From Anaerolineae bacterium (GTDB lineage Bacteria > Chloroflexota > Anaerolineae > Aggregatilineales > UBA2796): 7,906 nucleotides of DNA. The stretch covers positions 1-7,906 of the forward strand of contig JADZBY010000307.1 of NCBI GenBank assembly GCA_020851855.1. Direction: 5' to 3'. The notes beneath the pieces were generated by a model. That model made no database searches, had not been told where the DNA came from, and saw nothing but the letters and a program-made list of their open reading frames with translations. Each line of letters begins with the position of its first letter. Position 1 is the stretch's first letter. This document shows positions 6,704-7,906 of this stretch, in pieces. A program made the position numbers and the translations under genes.

Positions 6704-7813
6704 CTACGACGCGCATCCAAAGGTCGGCACGGCCAACGTTTTGCCACCCTGCATTGCGGATTCATGCGCCAGGATGCCGATAGCCGTCCAGTGGGCGGCC
6801 CGTTTTGCATTCGGGTACGGCTCCCGATCCTCCACGATACTCTGGATAAATTCATGGATCAGGTGCGGGTGAGAGCCGCCATGCCCGCCACCCTGGAAGA
6901 ACGACAGGTGCTGCTCTTGCTGCCCGTACACACCCTTCGTGGTGAAGCGCCGGATTTGCTCTGGCAAGAGGTGTGCGTAATCCAGGGTGTCTACCAGGTG
7001 GGGATTTTCCCCGATGTGCACAACCGGCGGCTCGTCCTCGATGAGCGGCCACTCAAATGACATATGGCTGCCGTACACGTCAAAGCTTTCGCGGTACTGG
7101 CGGGCCGTGTTGAACAGATGCCGCATCACCTCGGCGACCAAATCTGAATCGCGCAGGACGATATGCGCGGTTTCGATGGCAAACGGCGAGCCATACCTGG
7201 GGATGAAATGCTCTTGAATGCGACCTGAGCCGAAGCACGTTACGGATTGGGCTTCTTTATCCGTCAGCGCCATGCATGGGCTGATGACATGTGTCCCGTA
7301 GTGCATCGGCGGAAGTCCCATCCAATAGCTCGGCCAGGCGATCATTTCCTGCTGGTGCGTCGCACGAAGGAACTGGATGCGCCCCAGCTTGCCGGTCGTG
7401 TAGAGTTCCTTGACGAACAGGAACTCGCGCGAGTAGATGACGGTTTCCATCATCATGTACTTCTTGCCGGATTCGCGCTGCGCCGCCACGATGTGTTCAA
7501 GCTCTGCAATCGTAGTCGCCGCCGGGACCGTGCTGGCGACGTGTTTGCCGGCCTTCAACCCGGCGATACTCATGTGCGCATGGTCATGGATTGGGGTGTT
7601 GATATGAACAGCATCGACCTGGGGGTCTGCGAGAACATCCTCGTAGCACGCATAGCGCTTCTCCACGCCGAAAGCATCGCCAATCTTCTTGAGACGGCCC
7701 TCTGCGCTGTCGCAGACCGCGTACAGGTTGGCTTGAGGGTGGCATTGGTAGATTGGGACGAACTCCATTCCAAATCCCAATCCGATAACGGCAACGTTTA
7801 ACTTCTCGACCAT
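6704..7813 (-). CDS. Gfo/Idh/MocA-fold NAD(P)-dependent protein, GH109-like variant motifs
   Basis: This 369-residue protein is predicted to be cytoplasmic, as no signal peptide or membrane segment is seen. Residues 5-16 form the Rossmann opening beta strand and glycine loop (G11, G13, G15), and an acidic D35 ends the second strand, which usually favours NAD(H). The family's EKP motif is absent: after GKH (89-91) the protein reads S-T-V-P-A-A-T-T (94-101). This is followed by GKKYMMMET (116-124), a HYGTH segment (171-175, H175 a likely catalytic-site histidine) and a C-terminal GGGHGGSHPH stretch (308-317). Known family members are sugar or inositol dehydrogenases, or NAD-dependent glycosidases (GH109). 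The VPAATT and HGG patterns lean toward the latter, which is inference from memory of those motifs. The start at 7813 is chosen because upstream in-frame codons run through a terminator hairpin, and GAGGG lies 11 bases before this ATG. It is the first operon gene in the window. Family certain, substrate unknown. Confidence 0.93.
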   Translation of the reverse strand: MVEKLNVAVIGLGFGMEFVPIYQCHPQANLYAVCDSAEGRLKKIGDAFGVEKRYACYEDVLADPQVDAVHINTPIHDHAHMSIAGLKAGKHVASTVPAATTIAELEHIVAAQRESGKKYMMMETVIYSREFLFVKELYTTGKLGRIQFLRATHQQEMIAWPSYWMGLPPMHYGTHVISPCMALTDKEAQSVTCFGSGRIQEHFIPRYGSPFAIETAHIVLRDSDLVAEVMRHLFNTARQYRESFDVYGSHMSFEWPLIEDEPPVVHIGENPHLVDTLDYAHLLPEQIRRFTTKGVYGQQEQHLSFFQGGGHGGSHPHLIHEFIQSIVEDREPYPNAKRAAHWTAIGILAHESAMQGGKTLAVPTFGCAS

Positions 7814-7832
7814 GTGCGTACTTTCCCTCACA

Positions 7833-7858
7833 GAAAAACAATTGCCCGCAGAGGGCAA
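7833..7858 (-). terminator. Intrinsic terminator or attenuator hairpin before the operon
   Basis: Read on the minus strand, TTGCCC, a five-base loop (TCTGC) and GGGCAA form a perfect 6-bp stem (7842-7858). It is followed directly by TTGTTTTTC, the T-run expected of a Rho-independent terminator. It ends about 20 bases before the ATG of the first gene. It could end a gene lying beyond 7906 (a TGA occurs in one frame at 7902-7900) or act as a leader attenuator for this operon. The structure is clear; its role is undecided. Confidence 0.7.
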
Positions 7859-7906
7859 CGGCAGCCCCAAAAGCAAGCGCGCAGCCGGTTTCGACGCTTT
7901 CACCGA

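Noticed and set aside
6508..6855. 116-codon N-terminal extension of the binding protein
   Set aside because: It would overlap the preceding gene by about 150 bases, is arginine-rich, and would bury the twin-arginine signal that sits behind a good ribosome site at 6507.

Overview
The window holds a single five-gene operon on the minus strand, spanning about 7813 down to 566, plus a 565-base tail with no convincing intact gene. The order of transcription is: a cytoplasmic Gfo/Idh/MocA-fold protein (7813-6704), a Tat-type MalE-like sugar-binding protein (6507-5263), a MalF-like permease with a large extracytoplasmic P2-type insert (5125-3521), a MalG-like permease (3524-2595) and a Tat-exported glycoside hydrolase family 127 protein, beta-L-arabinofuranosidase class (2512-566). 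No MalK-type ATPase and no regulator lie inside the window, so the importer probably borrows a shared ATPase encoded elsewhere.

The DNA is GC-rich. The combination of Tat-directed binding protein, long MalF and this style of DUF1680/GH127 enzyme fits a free-living heterotroph, most likely Chloroflexota. That assignment is an inference from protein style, not proven by a marker gene.

Region by region: 7814-7906 holds a clear intrinsic-terminator-like hairpin with a T-run, only 20 bases ahead of the first start codon. The 196-base gap 6508-6703 precedes the binding-protein gene. The 137-base gap 5126-5262 carries nested inverted repeats whose base abuts the ribosome binding site of the MalF gene. 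The MalF and MalG genes overlap by 4 bases (ATGA). An 82-base gap with a small hairpin separates MalG from the GH127 gene. Positions 1-565 hold a large imperfect inverted repeat and a short, frameshifted stretch that reads like a helix-turn-helix relic.

Working model (inference): the GH127 enzyme trims a glycan outside the membrane, the MalE/F/G proteins import the product, and the cytoplasmic Gfo/Idh/MocA protein processes it. The first protein lacks the family's EKP signature and instead carries a VPAATT/MMMET/HGG pattern reminiscent of the NAD-dependent GH109 glycosidases. It may therefore be a redox glycosidase or a 3-keto-sugar enzyme rather than a plain dehydrogenase. The binding protein keeps about half of the MalE maltose contacts and has replaced the others, which argues for a ligand other than maltose.
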